Shown here piece after piece: positions 46,525 to 59,545 of a DNA stretch of 64,000 bases; within the stretch, counting starts at the first letter, position 1, and each line of letters starts with the position of its first letter. The position numbers and the translations under genes are program-made. Source of the stretch: Scleropages formosus (taxonomy: Eukaryota > Chordata > Actinopteri > Osteoglossiformes > Osteoglossidae); assembly GCF_900964775.1 (NCBI RefSeq), contig NC_041809.1, forward strand, positions 27,601,338-27,665,337. Reading direction: 5' to 3'. A model generated the notes under the pieces. That model was given only the letters and a program-made list of their open reading frames with translations. It had not been told where the DNA came from and made no database searches.

Positions 46525-49500
46525 TCAGCAGAAGTAATCGTTGTCCTCCTTGTCATCCTTCATTCCCTTCAACCGGAGACGAGCAAAGTCTTCAAACACA
46601 AAGTCGTCGTCCTGAATGAAATTGCTACAGGATAGGAAAAACCAAGTTAAAGCAAGTGGGGGTGGTTTTGCCATTACCCCTTAAAGACTCAGACTAATAT
46701 ACTGCAGCATTATTTTGGAACGCCCACAGAGAACGTTATGATAGCGACAAAGTCAGGACATTATGGACGGAAGTTGTTTTCAGGCGAATGCCACACTACT
46801 GGTTCTTTCTGTGCATGTGTCTTAAGGTCCTGTGTGGGATACTGCCAATGGCAGCAAGACCTGCATGACCTCCTTTGTAGCAATTTTAGCAACCTTTAAC
46901 AAAAAGGTTTCTGGCAAAAACTGAAGGGTTTTCTTGAAACAGCTTCTCACAAAGGAATCCTCTGCCTGTTACAATGGATACAAAAAGCTTAAAATTATAA
47001 ATAATGAAACGTTAAAACAATGTTTGGAATTTTAAGGCCGATATCTCAGAACCACACTTTTATTAGAAACAAGAGTTTGATACTAAGGTACCCACTTGTT
47101 GTTGTTGTTAACCCTAACCCAATGAAGGGTGTGCTCTCATGGGGTCATATCCAAGCCGAAACTCACCTGGTGTCAAATTCTATGAGGTTGGTATCAATGG
47201 GTGGATCATGGTCTGGCAATGCTGGGGGTACAGGGAAACAAGAACATCATTCAACACTATGCCTGGAGCAGAGATCACAGAGCAAGTGTTTATGTGCAAA
47301 AGAGTCTTAGAAGAGATCTTACTGTACCTGACTGTGGACGGGAGCTTGGCAACTCAGAGGGCTTTGGGTGCATGAGAACAAAGGGCAGCTCTACAGCAAC
47401 ATCTCTGAAGAATAAGAGTCCACATATGACCACCAGTAAGGTGTCATAAAAGCCCATAATGCTTTTAGCATTTCCTATAAGCTTGGAATCACTGCAGCTG
47501 CTACTTAGAACATAGATTGTTAGTTGGGATGGCAAAGTCTTAGACATTTCAAGATAGTTAATGAAAAGGAAGTGTGAGATATAATCTTGAAAGATTCAAC
47601 ATCTGAATAGAGCTCATCCTGACTAAACTCCTTAAGGACTCACTGGGAGTGCTTACTGTACCAATTTGTATCCCAATTAAACTGACCCTATCATTCTTAA
47701 AGTGGTTGTAGTCAGACCCTTGTTCAAGAAGATATGAATTCAGACTGTAATGTGCTGTACTTCAAAGTCTCAAACTTCTCCTGTTAAAATAGATACAGAA
47801 GCACAAAGCACAACTCAATATTCAGCTAGTTCTACAGTGCTAAAACTTCTAGACCTTTGTGATCCCTTTAATGTAATAAATCATATCTATCTCCTCTAAA
47901 AACTGATGCCACGTTGACTTGTCTGAACACATGCTTAAGTGATTTGCTTTGTGTTTACGGTGGGTAGTTTTTTCGATACACTACATACTGTGTCGTTAGG
48001 TCCCATAATATTTTCTTGTGACATGCTCCTTTAGGAAGACTTGTACAGTAATTAAATTAATTTTCATTTCTGTACTTATGACACATTTATCAATTCAGAC
48101 AGATGGCTTTGTAGTTCCTGCAGAAAATTGTCATGATATTCAAAATTGATAATGAAATTTCTAGTTTCTGAATTTAAAAAAAAAAAAAAATCCTTCTGTG
48201 CTGATGATGAAATGGATGTAGGACAGACCACCACCCAAGCATTTTAGAAACTGCTTGCTAAGCGCACCATCAGAATGCTCTGGAAGGTGGACAGCCAGTT
48301 TTCTTCAGCTAGCCAAAGGTTTTTTTTTTTTTCTTTTTTTTTTTATTTTAAATCCTGTAACAGTATTATCAGTATGGTGTTTCCTCTCATCCATTTAACC
48401 TTTACCTTATTCTCCCTCACTAGTCTTCAAACATGCTGCTCCATTATTATTACTCTTGTTAATTCCTTCAAGTCTCTCTTTGCTCGTTGTGCTTGTATTA
48501 TTTACAACACTGAGAAGGCAACTTTCTGGGAAGGGCACTATGTGAAAGACAGAACTGAGTGATTGCAATGTCTTAGCAATGAACATAAATACAACTTCTG
48601 GATAAATAAAAGCTCAGGAACATAATTAGTGATCAGTTTTTTCCAAATACACCACTTTCTCTGCTATAACAGGAAGGGGATAAATTGGATGGATGAAAAA
48701 ATTTGTTTTTGGCTTCTACTGAATGTGTATATTAAAGAATGAGGGCAAGGTCAGGTATTAATTTAGTATATTTATTTGCCCTTTCTCAGCATATGTATTG
48801 TCCAAAAAATGTTGTCTGTTACAGAGTGAAACCAACATGCATTTCTGTGTCTTGCCATTAGCTAGCAGCAAGACACAGAGTGTGGGACCATTTTAACTCA
48901 TCTTATTTCCATTTATTTCAAAGCTTGAGTCTGGTGTTCTGGTGTTAAGCGCTTAGTGATCAGTAACAAAAGAAATTGTGACCATGAATATAGGATGAAT
49001 CTGTCTACAGTCAGCATTAAGCAGGAGTTTTTGAAAATAAAGTATTTTTAATTCATTTGTCTTCTTTAATTTTAATGTAGCTCAAATATTATAAAAATAT
49101 AATAAATAAAAACTTTGACTTTTGATTTTATCTATACCCAAGATATTTACTGAACCTAACCAGTAAATAAATTGAAGGAACCTGCAATATGTAGGTTTTT
49201 TTATTGAAAGGAGTAAAAATAACTTTGGATTTTTTCATAATCAGTTCATGAACAGACTTCCTATTCCCATTGTGTTGGTAAGGTGAGGCATTAGCATATA
49301 TTAAATATGCATTATTGTGCAAGTGAAACATAAGTATGTGGATACTGTGTTAATGTGGCACTGTGTTGTATGAACTTTAACCCCTCGTGAAACCTACCCT
49401 CCACGTGACACCACCACTTTGACCTTGACCCGATAGGACACAATAATGCCCAGGACCTCCTTGTTGGCCACATCCTTCACTCTGTAACACAGAAGACAGA

Positions 49501-52500
49501 GAACTGTTTTTTAAAAAAATAATTTAAAAAAAAAAAAAATCACCACTAAGACATTCTAGCAAGAATACAAAATTTTCTAGAAAACTAAAAGTCTGTAAAG
49601 AAGGTATTATGTATAATTTCACTTGATTAAAAATACAAAGACATCAGAAATATTTATCACACTGTATCACATTTATTTATTAGACACTTTTCTCCAAAGT
49701 GACTTCCAATGAACTCTATGTAGTGTTATCAGTGGAACACACTCTCTCTGTCACTCACACACTATGGGGGGGACTTGAACAGCATGTCTTTGGACTGTGG
49801 GAGGAAACCAGCACACCTAGAGGAAACCCACACAGACACAGGGGGAACATGCAAACTCCACACAGACTGGGTGGGGATCAAACCCATGTCCTCTTGCCCC
49901 ACCCAGGGGCTGTGAGACAGCAGCACTACTCGCTGAGCCACCATGCTGTCCATATATATATTCTACAGACTCATTCAGTATATAAACAAACGTTGTGTAA
50001 GACTACACATATAGCATCTGCAAGTCCTGTTATGTAGTGTGTTCAGGTACCTTAGCTGCACTGTGCAGTATAGAGAGCCATTTGCAGGAATGATACCTGC
50101 ATGTTTTGTTAGTGACCTGCCCAAAATGGGATGTACAAACACATTTATAGTCACAGTATACACATGCTTGTGTATAATACCAGTGATGTAAAGGGTACAA
50201 TGTGTAGCCTAATAAGATGTACTTCTCACATTGTGCTAGAAGCAAGGTTGGTGTCCTCATGCTTTAGCTTGCCATCCAGTGCAAGACCCCTCTTTTCCTG
50301 GTTGTTGCTCAGCGTAGGGATAAGAGTGTACACTTTGCAGAAGGTAGAGCTGGGGGACACCTGGTCACTATGGACAGGGCAGGTGGGAGTGCAGAGAAAA
50401 TGTACACCTCAAAGCTCTTTTGTAAACATCAGACTTATGCTGAGTAACAGATCACTTCTTTCATAATATTTCAACAACATAATGATATAAATTTCAAGAA
50501 GCATAGTAGGTTCTTTGGCCGTTTTCCAAGGAAGAAAACTGGTCTCCTGCCAGATCAACCAGTGGCAGAATAGAGGTTTACATGTATTCATTTAGCTGAT
50601 GCTTTTCTCCAAAGGGACTTCAAATGAACTCTATGTAGCGTTATCAGCCCACACACCTTGTTCACCAAGGTGACTAATTTAGAATATGTACCTTGCTCAA
50701 GGGGTACTACAGTCAGAGTGGGATTCAAACCTGCAACCGGGTTGAACGGCTGCAGCTCTATGATGGCAGATTAGGGCAAAGCTGTTTTAAGAAGAAAATG
50801 TACTGCCATACTTTGTTATTATGTAAATTATTTAGAAGAATAATGAAAGGAACCCAAGATGGGGGCGTGAGGAGACATCGGGAGGGCAGCAGAGGAGGAC
50901 TACTAGAATTAAGAGCAAAGGGAATTAAGTAGATAGATGGGAAAATGATGGAACAGTGGAAAGGAAGGTGAGCAGGAAGGACGGGGGTTTAGGAGATGAA
51001 GAGGAAAGCAGGAGGGCAAGGGGAAGAACAGAGGTATGGAGGAACAGACAGCAGGGGACTTGCGTAGAGAGTAGTACTCACTCTGCCTCGACTTGAGCCA
51101 CTGGACATTTGTATTGTGCAGTGCTGAAAAGGCAGATATCAGCATACTGCCGCACTGGGGAGAGGTGGGGAGATACAGGATTATTTGAATTCACACAGAG
51201 ACAAACTTTGATGCCCATGCACATAGGGAGAGAGAGCTGAGGGTAAAATAATCTAGGAAAAAAAAAAAAAAATTCTTCTAGATGACTGAGGTTGAGAAGA
51301 GACAAAGGAGAGGAAGGAGGGAGGGCGAAGATGTGGAAGGAGCCCCGTCTTAGTCTGTATCCTACCAGATATTTTGATTTTCTTGACAGTTTTGGTGGAG
51401 TTATTGGTGATGTGGACATTTACACTGATGGGTTCTCCATGGTAATACAACTAGAGGAAGGAAGAGAAACAGGTTACAACTCTGTCTTGACACGTTTACA
51501 GATATGTGTGCATCCTGGCACATTACCATGTTTTTGAGATTGTATGTTTGAGTGTATGTGTGTGCAATTTACCTCCCTATCTAGGGAGGCCTCCAGGTGT
51601 AAAGAGCGGTCAGACATGAGGAAGCTGCGGGTGGTCTCCACCATGGGCTGGGGGCCGGGTGTCTCTGGGGCATATTGCACCTTCCTGATGATCAGCCGCA
51701 CTGAATTCCTGCACGCCCCCGAAACACACATACAGTGCACCAACAGGGATATGTTTACAGATTGTCACAGATGGAGACCATGCATATATGCTACACATAT
51801 TACATACAGATGTGAGCCAAAATGTACATGCTCACTTCAAGAAGTGAAAGACACAAAGCAGGAAAAACAAGCACTACCGTTTGTGAATCTTCTCCTCCAC
51901 CGATTTGGCACAGAAAGCCCTGATCTCAAAATCTACCCCACATGCCTGGAGAGAAAAATGCAATAAAAAGCTGTGTGTATATGTGGGCATGTGTAGGAGA
52001 GTGAAAGGCAGAGTAAGGGTGGCTGCAAGTTGATCGCTGTGACAGGCAGTGTGACGATCATTGTGGCGTGAACGTGCCGGGCCGCACCTTCCCTGTGTCT
52101 TCTGGACCTGGCTGCAGTGTGACTGAGCATGGCAGGTTCTGAGGAATCTGGGACAAAAACAAATAGTGCGTTATGCACAAAAGAGAAACGCCACCAATAC
52201 GCATATAAAAGAGGAACGGTCTTTGAATGGCATGTCCTTTGAGCAGAGACTCAGGGGGAGGTGGGAGGTATGTATAATGAGATTCGGTAAGTAAATAGGT
52301 GTAATTTGCGAGCGCTATATCAGTAGAGACTCACAGTGAAGTAGAAAGGGTGTGCGTGCTGGCCCAGTTTCTTCAGTAGCCTCTCCTGAAGGCGGCTGTA
52401 GGGCTTGCGCTCTTCGGGTAGGGGCGGGTAGGCCTGGAAGGTTGAGATGTATAGGTCTTTCCTGAAGGACAGCCCCAAGACATCCAGGTCTTCGCGCCCG

Positions 52501-55500
52501 TACCGGAATGCGCACGTCAGTGTCACAAACACTGGGCGGATGACAGCTGGGTTAGTATGTCTAAGAGCAATCGGCACAACCAGTGAGTCAGTGACCAGAT
52601 AGGTGGAAGGTACGCTACGCAAGCATACACAGACACACCTCTGGATTACTCATTATTATTTCAAAAACATTTTACAATGCTCTGACACCTTAACTCTTAA
52701 CAAATTCCTACCAAATCATCCAACCCATAGAAATAAAAATTCTTTTCCTGCAAAAATGTACCACCTTTACAAAACTAATAACGCTTTTTTCCCCTAAACG
52801 GCCTGCATTGTATATATTTAAGACAAGCACCCAGGAGAGGTAAGAAAGTAGCTGTAGCAAAGTGTAAATGGAAATGTAATGTAAATGTAAACAAAGCCAG
52901 GTGCTGCATTACCTTTTCTGTCTTTCAGGTATTCTGGATCAACCAGGATCACTCCATCTAGTGTGGGGTGGGGGGTAAATTAAGACTAGATTGTAACAAA
53001 ACAAAAAACAAAAGAGCCCCTGTCCAGACATACACCTTCTTCAGACATACCACATTCTACTATTTTCATATCACTCAAAGAAAAGGAAACAAATCTTTGG
53101 ATTTTTTTTCTTACGCTTTTCATACATCACTTATGAGATGCCACAAGTTCCTCAGCCCCTTTACTGCTTACTGCAGCAACATGAGAAACCAACAGTATGT
53201 TGGTCAGGCCCTGTATTTGCAAGTAAAATGATACTCCTGAATGATTATATTTGCATTTCTTTTGTATATGAAAGCATGGAGTATAATTTATTTTTAATTA
53301 ATTTAGTAAAATGTGTGGTTTTTTCATACATTATGAAATATCACGCATCATACATCACCTTGTGGTGATAAGTAGCAAAAATTTTAAGTTAAATACCTTG
53401 TGGTTGGATGCTGTCACACAATGAACTATGCAAAAATCCAAGGGGGAGGGTTAATAATTTTTAAAGGCACTATTTATCCACTGGTTGGTTTATGCATTTT
53501 CACAGTTCATAACTGAGCACTTCGATTTGAAGAGATCAGCCACTCACCCACTGGGTCCACATGGTCAAGGTGGTCCACAAAATCTCTCTTTCCCAGATAC
53601 ACCGTTAGCTGAAAAGGGAGGATGACAAAGTAACAAAACCCCACAACATCACAACATGATGCAACTAGAAAACAAAAAAAAAAAACTCACCTTAACTCAC
53701 TTAACTCACCTTACAGTTGGGGCTTGACTTCTTGAAAACTCTAAAAGAGAAGGAGAAAAACTGAAGAAAAGTGCACTAAAATTCAGTGCCTACATGTGAG
53801 CACCAAAAGCTTATTCCGTTTTTGTAATTTTACTGTGGATTACCCCCAGATCGCTGCATACTGCACCCAAGTGACACAGTTGTGTCCCAGGAGAGAAAGT
53901 TTGAATGCTGTTTACAACTTCTGATTGTATCACTTTGGAGAAATTGTGCAAACCAAAAGAGACTCTTTAGGCTCCAGTTGTTGTTATCCAGTCATAACAG
54001 CACTCAAAGGATCCACTTAAATCCCTAAATCCCTGCTCCATTGCTAATTTTACCCTGTATCAACTCAGTGGTTTAACAAAATAATCTAACCAACAAGGGA
54101 GGACCTCATGTAATGGTGCCGAAGGGGCACGATGTGATGCTGCGTCCCAATACAAAATTCGTCACCCAAGAGACCTCCTCAATATATCTTGCTACAACAT
54201 CCACCCCCCCCCCCCCCCCCCCCCCACGCACACACACACTATCATTCACTGTATTTTGACACAGCTTCTAGCTCTTATGGTTCACACATAATTTAGACAA
54301 AATGAACAAGGTTCCATTTAGTTGCTATAGCTTCCAGCTGGAGCATTCAGTTTCTATGGCAACTGGAAAAGGCAGTAAGAAAATAAAACATGATCACAAC
54401 TGATATTTATCCTGTTCCAGCTGGCTACAGGCAATGGAATAGTGTAAGGAATATTCCATCAATACATGCATAAAACCAGCTGAGGCAACTAAGTCTGGTA
54501 AAGTAGTGTATTAAGCAGTATAGCAGTAAAACTCCTGGGCTTGTGATGTTCTGAAAAGCTCGCTTTTGAAATTGCTAAGATGTGGCTCTGTTACTGAAAG
54601 TATGAGAAAAAGCTGCTATCTCGCAGTTTGAGTAGAACAAAACTAAAGATGGATGAATTTCAAGCCTTGTACTTTTCAGAATAAAACACAGACATGTTAA
54701 GTGTATATACATATGCAAACTTGGGTGTGTTTGTAATCAGTATCTTGCTTCTCTAATAACTTAATACTTTTGGAAATATTTCAACATCTTGTGCCATTTA
54801 ATTTAAAATCTCCATCCAAAAAGGCTGAAAGAGAGTCTTCTACAAAGACAAAGGAATTCTACATGCAATACATGCAAAGTCCTTACAATGCAAAACTACT
54901 AATTTTCAGTAACAAGTAGTCACTTCTAAACTGTAATGCACAACACTGACAATTTTTTTTCTCCAAAGTACTTTGCTCACCTGCACAGTCATCCCTCAGC
55001 AAGAAGATCATAGAGCTTTGATGACGTTATATTTGAATCATATGACTCTACTCATTTGTCACTTCTACCGATAATCAATAATCCCACAAATGAAGCTCAG
55101 ACAATTGACAGCACAGTTCCCATACTAAGCAGTAGTATCACATCATATACTGATGTCATTATACACCAGCTGTTCATATTACAGATGGTCAAGTTAAAAA
55201 TCTTAGATATTTTTTGTCATATGTTTTTTTTTTTTTTTTTCTTTTTTCAAATTCTTGTCTCTTGATGAGAAAAAGCAACCTGTGTTTCTGACTCCAGCTG
55301 TTCATTGGCAGTGAAACATACTCAAAGAGAACAGGCCTGAGACTGAATTCAAACATGTTCCACACTGTGTTCACAGCTAGAAAGGATATTTTAATTTTCA
55401 GTCAGTTAGTTTTAATGCAGCTTAAAATTAATAATGCTAAAAAGTATTACAAAGATTTTCTATTTTATTACAGGTATCTGAGACAGCGTATAAAAGTTGA

Positions 55501-58500
55501 AAGCGGTCAGAATCTTGACAATCACGATTGAATAGGAGGTGGCGGAGATTACACTGTAATTCAGTCATTTTAATTTTAATTTTAAAAATGTCTTAAAGAG
55601 TACGTTTTACTTGTTACAGCTTTATCAGAGCTATTTAAAAGAACTTGTGAATAAATGGAGGTATGTTAGTATGACTGAATGTTTATTGATTGTCAGTCAC
55701 AGAAGTCACTTTATATTTGCTAACTAAGCAAGTTACTAACAGACTTCTGGTTTTAGTGGTGTTCGTAAATTAAATCCAAATATGTCAACATTGAGTGAGG
55801 AAACTGATTTTTTAATTTTAGGTCAACAATTAGCTTTCATGAGATCTCACAAAGACATAGGCTGTAAATCCCTACTTTTAATGCGCTTTTGAAAAGCCCT
55901 TCTCCCTGCAAAGCCAATTATAAGGTTCAAACGGAAAGTGAACATTTCCACATCAGAAGGAATTACTGCCTAACTACAAGCAACATCAGAGTGGCTTAAT
56001 CTGCGTATATGGGGCAGCGGGTAGCGTAGTGGCTCAAGCCACTGGCCTACAATCAAAGGACACGGATTCAAATCTCAGTTTCTGCTGTGGTACCCTTGAG
56101 CAAGGTACTACACAAAATCTTAACCAGGACCACTTAACACACTGTTACAGACTGAAGTCATTTGTATTATTCATCTGACAGATTTTTTCAAGCCACAGTT
56201 CACTCGATAGACATGATGATGCCATTTAAGATCAAACAATTGCAAAAGGACGGCACAGTGGTGCAGCAGGTAGCACAGCTGGGCTGTCCTGTCCCTGGCT
56301 GGATATAGTTTTGACTCCACCTCAGTCTGTGTAGAGTTTTCATGTTCTCCCCATGTTCGCGTGGGTTTCCTCCCAAAGACATGTGTGTCAGGTGAACTGG
56401 TGACTCCAAATGTCCCTTTGCGTGTGACGGTGAGTGAACATTGGCGTGAGCGGCAACCCTGCAATATACTCTCGCCCCATCCAAGGTGTACCCTGACTAG
56501 CCTGGTGTCACATGTATCCAGAATAGGTTCAAGACCAGTGTGGCCCTGACTAAAAAAGTAGTTAATGCCATTAAATGATTGAGAAAGTGGAAATGTATTT
56601 CAGTTCTACATAAATAGGGTAACTGACTGAATTGACTGTGATATTTCAGTCAGATTTTTTATTTATTTGATTGATTTTAAGGCATATCCATCTGTGCTCC
56701 CTTGCAATTTTTGTTTTAAGCTGCAAAAAAGATTTTGTACATAGTCTCATACTTGGCTTTATTTCGGTGACTGGTGATCTTCCCTTTTAACCTGTAGTGG
56801 AAAAGTTCTCACATGAACTGGCAAAAATAAAAAATGTGTTGCAACCCTGCAACAGAACGATAAGGACATATAAAAACAATGTACATTACTCTGGAGTGAA
56901 TGTGTCAAACAAATACAGGACATAACAGCCAGTCTACCATCTGAAAAATACCGTAGTGCTGATTATCCAAAAGCTGATCATTAGTGTTAACCCAAAAGTA
57001 GGAAGATAAAGGAGTTTTCTGCAATATCAGCAGACAAGGATGACTGTACACGCTTGAGAATAAGCAACCTTTTTTTTGATTTAATGAAGCACACATCCAT
57101 TAAACCACAGCCCCAATGTTGCCCGCATGGTCAGACTGGGCAGTTAATGACCACCATGCAAATGCAAATACCGTATATCCAGACGGCAGACCAAAGATCA
57201 ACCTCTGGTAGAACACTGAGCAGGATCACTCGCAGGGATGCCGCTTCTTTCTTTCCAACATGTCGAGAGGCAATTCCTCCTATTAGTGTTCGATCCCAAA
57301 CCCAGAGAGAAAAGCAATGCCGCTGACAGTACGCCGCAGATTTAATGACGGGAGAGTTATAAGGCCTTGAGGTCAGCACAACTACTCAGCTGTCTTTCAG
57401 CTGGCATCCACAGGGTGTGGGGGAAGGAGCCACCTCTGACCTTGCATTGGCTCAATCGATCAAGAACAGGGTTGACCCAGGGCACTACCCCGCTTCCTCT
57501 GTTACTGGGCACAAACTGATGATGTTAAGTCGGGAAGGGGAAGGGGAGGGGGAGGGGAAGGGAAAAAAACCCCATAATATCCATGGCCTTCCAGGAACAG
57601 GGCTTCCAGTGGCCACGCCAAGGTAACCACACATTTTGCGGAGCCTGTTGTGCCCTATCAGGAAGGACAAGCACAAAACATTAGGTCGAGATCACAGCGG
57701 AGCTCAGCTGTACGACTTCACATGTCCATGTTTACGGCGTGGAGGAGCTCGTGGGACACATGATCAGCGCGCGGACGCCACAACAACCAGCTTTATTTGC
57801 CACTCAGACTGCATACATTTCTCTCACTGAAATTTTCCTATTTTAAGACTTTTCCGCTCTATCTGATTAACTTGGCGAGACGTACATAAATCAAATGAGA
57901 GCGGTGTCTGCACGCATGATTCATATTCCAGGGATCGGAGCTCGTAAACGTGTTACACTCTTGTTTAAATGCAAGTGGATGGTGAGCCAGCGACTCGAGT
58001 GCGTGCTTCCTGGAAGATGTGGGAAAGCGCAAACTCGCAGGATTTTTTTCAAGTGTCATTTCACGTGGATAATTTGGTACAACGCACCTCAAACCAGCCT
58101 AGTAGAAATACGTCGAAAATGTGTCGTTTCACCAGGTGAAAGCAGCGTTGAACACAGTGGGTCCGATCGCACTCGGCTGTCGGCATCTTCTCCAACAGCT
58201 AAAGGCACCGAGCGAGACGAGAGACAAAGGAAGGGCGGCCCACACGTCGGCCAGCAAGTGGCCATAAAACTGTATGTTCATCTAGAACTTTCAGCATCAA
58301 ACACAGCCTGCAACGTGCTGCTAGTAAAGGGACACACACACACAGCCAGATCTCCAGAAACGACACGTTTAAAGCCCAATCGCTGCCGTCACTCACACAG
58401 CACCAGATCCTCACAGAAACACCCACGTTTATTGAAACAGCGCGACAACCACTGTCTCTGGATCAGTTCCCCATTTTCTGGTGAATCTGAGGTCAATGTT

Positions 58501-58667
58501 GGGTCAGATCGACTGATCCCAAAGCCACAGCTACGACCAAACAAGACAATCATGATTAATTAGCTAGAATCTCGTTGTAACTACGCGTCTACCTCTGTTA
58601 TGATATTTAGAAAGAACATGATGATCATGAACGGGAGTATTTACCTGGTTCCACCCTTATCCCCCAT
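46525..58667 (-). CDS. arrb2: Beta-arrestin 2
   Basis: Complete: 15 coding exons, 1233 nt, 410 aa (human 409). It binds phosphorylated G-protein-coupled receptors, stops G-protein coupling, and links them to clathrin/AP-2 and kinase scaffolds; cytosolic. Exons: 58667-58645, 53740-53710, 53608-53548, 52957-52913, 52531-52335, 52147-52088, 51945-51878, 51708-51573, 51450-51366, 51154-51082, 50367-50230, 49481-49398, 47404-47328, 47221-47167 and 46624-46525; all phases agree. The start MGDKGGTR, N-domain ([20 protein letters not shown]), C-domain ([39 protein letters not shown]) and [19 protein letters not shown] are near-identical to mammals. Clathrin box LIEFD is 372-376 and the AP-2 motif FEDFARLRL follows. 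L394 (ARLRL; ARRB1 has ARQRL) and the short tail ending in Cys fit ARRB2. Intron 1 is 4.9 kb. Intron 2 opens with repeated donor-like units. Confidence 0.97.
49668..49955 (-). mobile_element. Family-B SINE in arrb2 intron, minus orientation of the plus strand
   Basis: Plus strand reads tail first (CACATTTATTTATTAGACAC, TTTTCTCCAAAGTGACTTCC), then GACTGTGGGAGGAAACC, GGGGGAACATGCAAACTCC and head ACTCGCTGAGCCACCATGC. Nearly full length, between arrb2 coding exons 11 and 12. Confidence 0.88.
50583..50765 (-). mobile_element. Family-B SINE, internally deleted, in arrb2 intron
   Basis: ATTCATTTAGCTGATGCTTT, TCTCCAAAGGGACTTC, ACCTTGCTCAAGGGGTACTA and GGGATTCAAACCTGCAACC are the reversed tail, middle and tRNA-like B-box of the family. 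It lies between coding exons 10 and 11. Confidence 0.85.
53687..53712 (-). promoter_or_regulatory. Tandem donor-like repeats at the arrb2 intron 2 splice donor
   Basis: Read on the minus strand, exon 2 ends TGTAAG and the intron begins GTGAGTTAA, then GTGAGTTAAG, then GTGAGTTTT. The consensus donor GTGAGT is thus present three times within about 26 bases. Only the first keeps a normal reading frame and product. Confidence 0.7.
54204..54225. repeat. Poly-C tract in arrb2 intron 1
   Basis: More than twenty consecutive C residues followed by a short CA run; a hypermutable homopolymer. Confidence 0.9.
56011..56150 (+). mobile_element. Family-B SINE fragment in arrb2 intron 1
   Basis: GGGGCAGCGGGTAGCGTAGT (A box), ACACGGATTCAAATCTC (B box) and ACCCTTGAGCAAGGTACTAC in family order; the tail is lost. 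Confidence 0.75.
56250..56545 (+). mobile_element. Diverged family-B-type SINE, different 3' part
   Basis: The head GGCACAGTGGTGCAGCAGGT and body CATGTTCTCCCCATGTTCGC, GTGGGTTTCCTCCCAAAGAC match family B. The 3' third (GGTGACTCCAAATGTCCC, CGCCCCATCCAAGGTGTACC) is of the ...GACTGGCGTCCCGTCCAGGGTGTACCC type rather than the AATAAATGTAAATG tail, so it is a related subfamily. Confidence 0.7.
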
Positions 58668-58915
58668 CACCGTAGGCTCGTACGTCTGCTAATCAAAGTG
58701 CCACTATAGACTAAGTAAATTTCGTTATTCCACGCAGTACCGTCACCCTCGCTGCAAGTACTTCCCCCGCGCTCCCTTGTTTTCTGCGGCCGGACCTCTG
58801 AGCCACCCGCCTGACAGAATGTGACAGCTTCAGGACCCGCCCCCTTGCAAGTGACTGACAGGTCTCCTATCCAACCGATACCACCTGCACGTGCAACTGT
58901 GGCCAATCACGGCTC
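58668..58915 (-). promoter_or_regulatory. arrb2 promoter region
   Basis: CpG- and GC-rich DNA upstream of the arrb2 start codon, including repeated CCGCCC/CCCGC (Sp1-like) patches and a CCAAT at 58903-58907 (plus strand). No TATA box was noted. The GC-rich stretch continues into intron 1 down to about 57.7 kb. Confidence 0.5.
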
Positions 58916-59267
58916 CCCACAATACAATTTCTCGTGGGGAGCAAATTTGACGCCTCAAATGCGTCAACAGGCGTTCAAAGGTTTCCCCGCCCAACTTCCG
59001 AGAAAACCAATTAAAATCCTATTTTAGGAGGCGGAGAATGTAATTACTTATATAATAGATTAGTATTATACTCCTCCAAGTGACTCATTTAAATTGAGTC
59101 CTTGTGCTCCCTTTCTGCAGTTGTCTCCTAAAATTCGTTAACATCCCTTCCATAAATAAAATCTGTGATTCCACAACTTGTAAGAGATGCAAGCACATTC
59201 TGTCTATAACAGAAAAAATGACGCCTACATTATTGATTTTACTCACTTGAAGGAACTTCATTATTTA

Positions 59268-59545
59268 TGCATTTACATTTACATTGATTTATTTGGCAGA
59301 TGCTTTTTCTCCAAAGCGACTTCCAATGAACTCTATGTAGTGTTACCAGCCCACACACCTTACTCACCAAGGTGACTTACACTGCTAGATACACTACTTA
59401 CAATGGGTCACTCATCCACTATTCCTATAAGGAAATCCAAATCTCTCCTTCTGTTGATGTAATGCACTCTTTGTATTGTTCTCTGAGATGTACCTCACTT
59501 TGGAGAAAAGTGTCTACTAAAGGAATAAATGTAAATGTAAGTGTA
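59268..59545. mobile_element. Inverted pair of family-B SINE tails (fold-back)
   Basis: The left end reads ACATTTACATTGATTTATTT, GGCAGATGCTTTTTCTCC, AAAGCGACTTCC; the right end reads CACTTTGGAGAAAAGTGTCT and AATAAATGTAAATGTAAGTG. These are the same tail in opposite orientation about 190 bp apart, so the whole segment can fold into a hairpin. Confidence 0.8.

Noticed and set aside
46185-46619. 144-codon plus-strand open frame
   Set aside because: It is antisense to the last coding exon and 3' UTR of arrb2.
51544-51966. 140-codon plus-strand open frame
   Set aside because: It is antisense to arrb2 coding exons 7 and 8, whose minus-strand reading is unambiguous.
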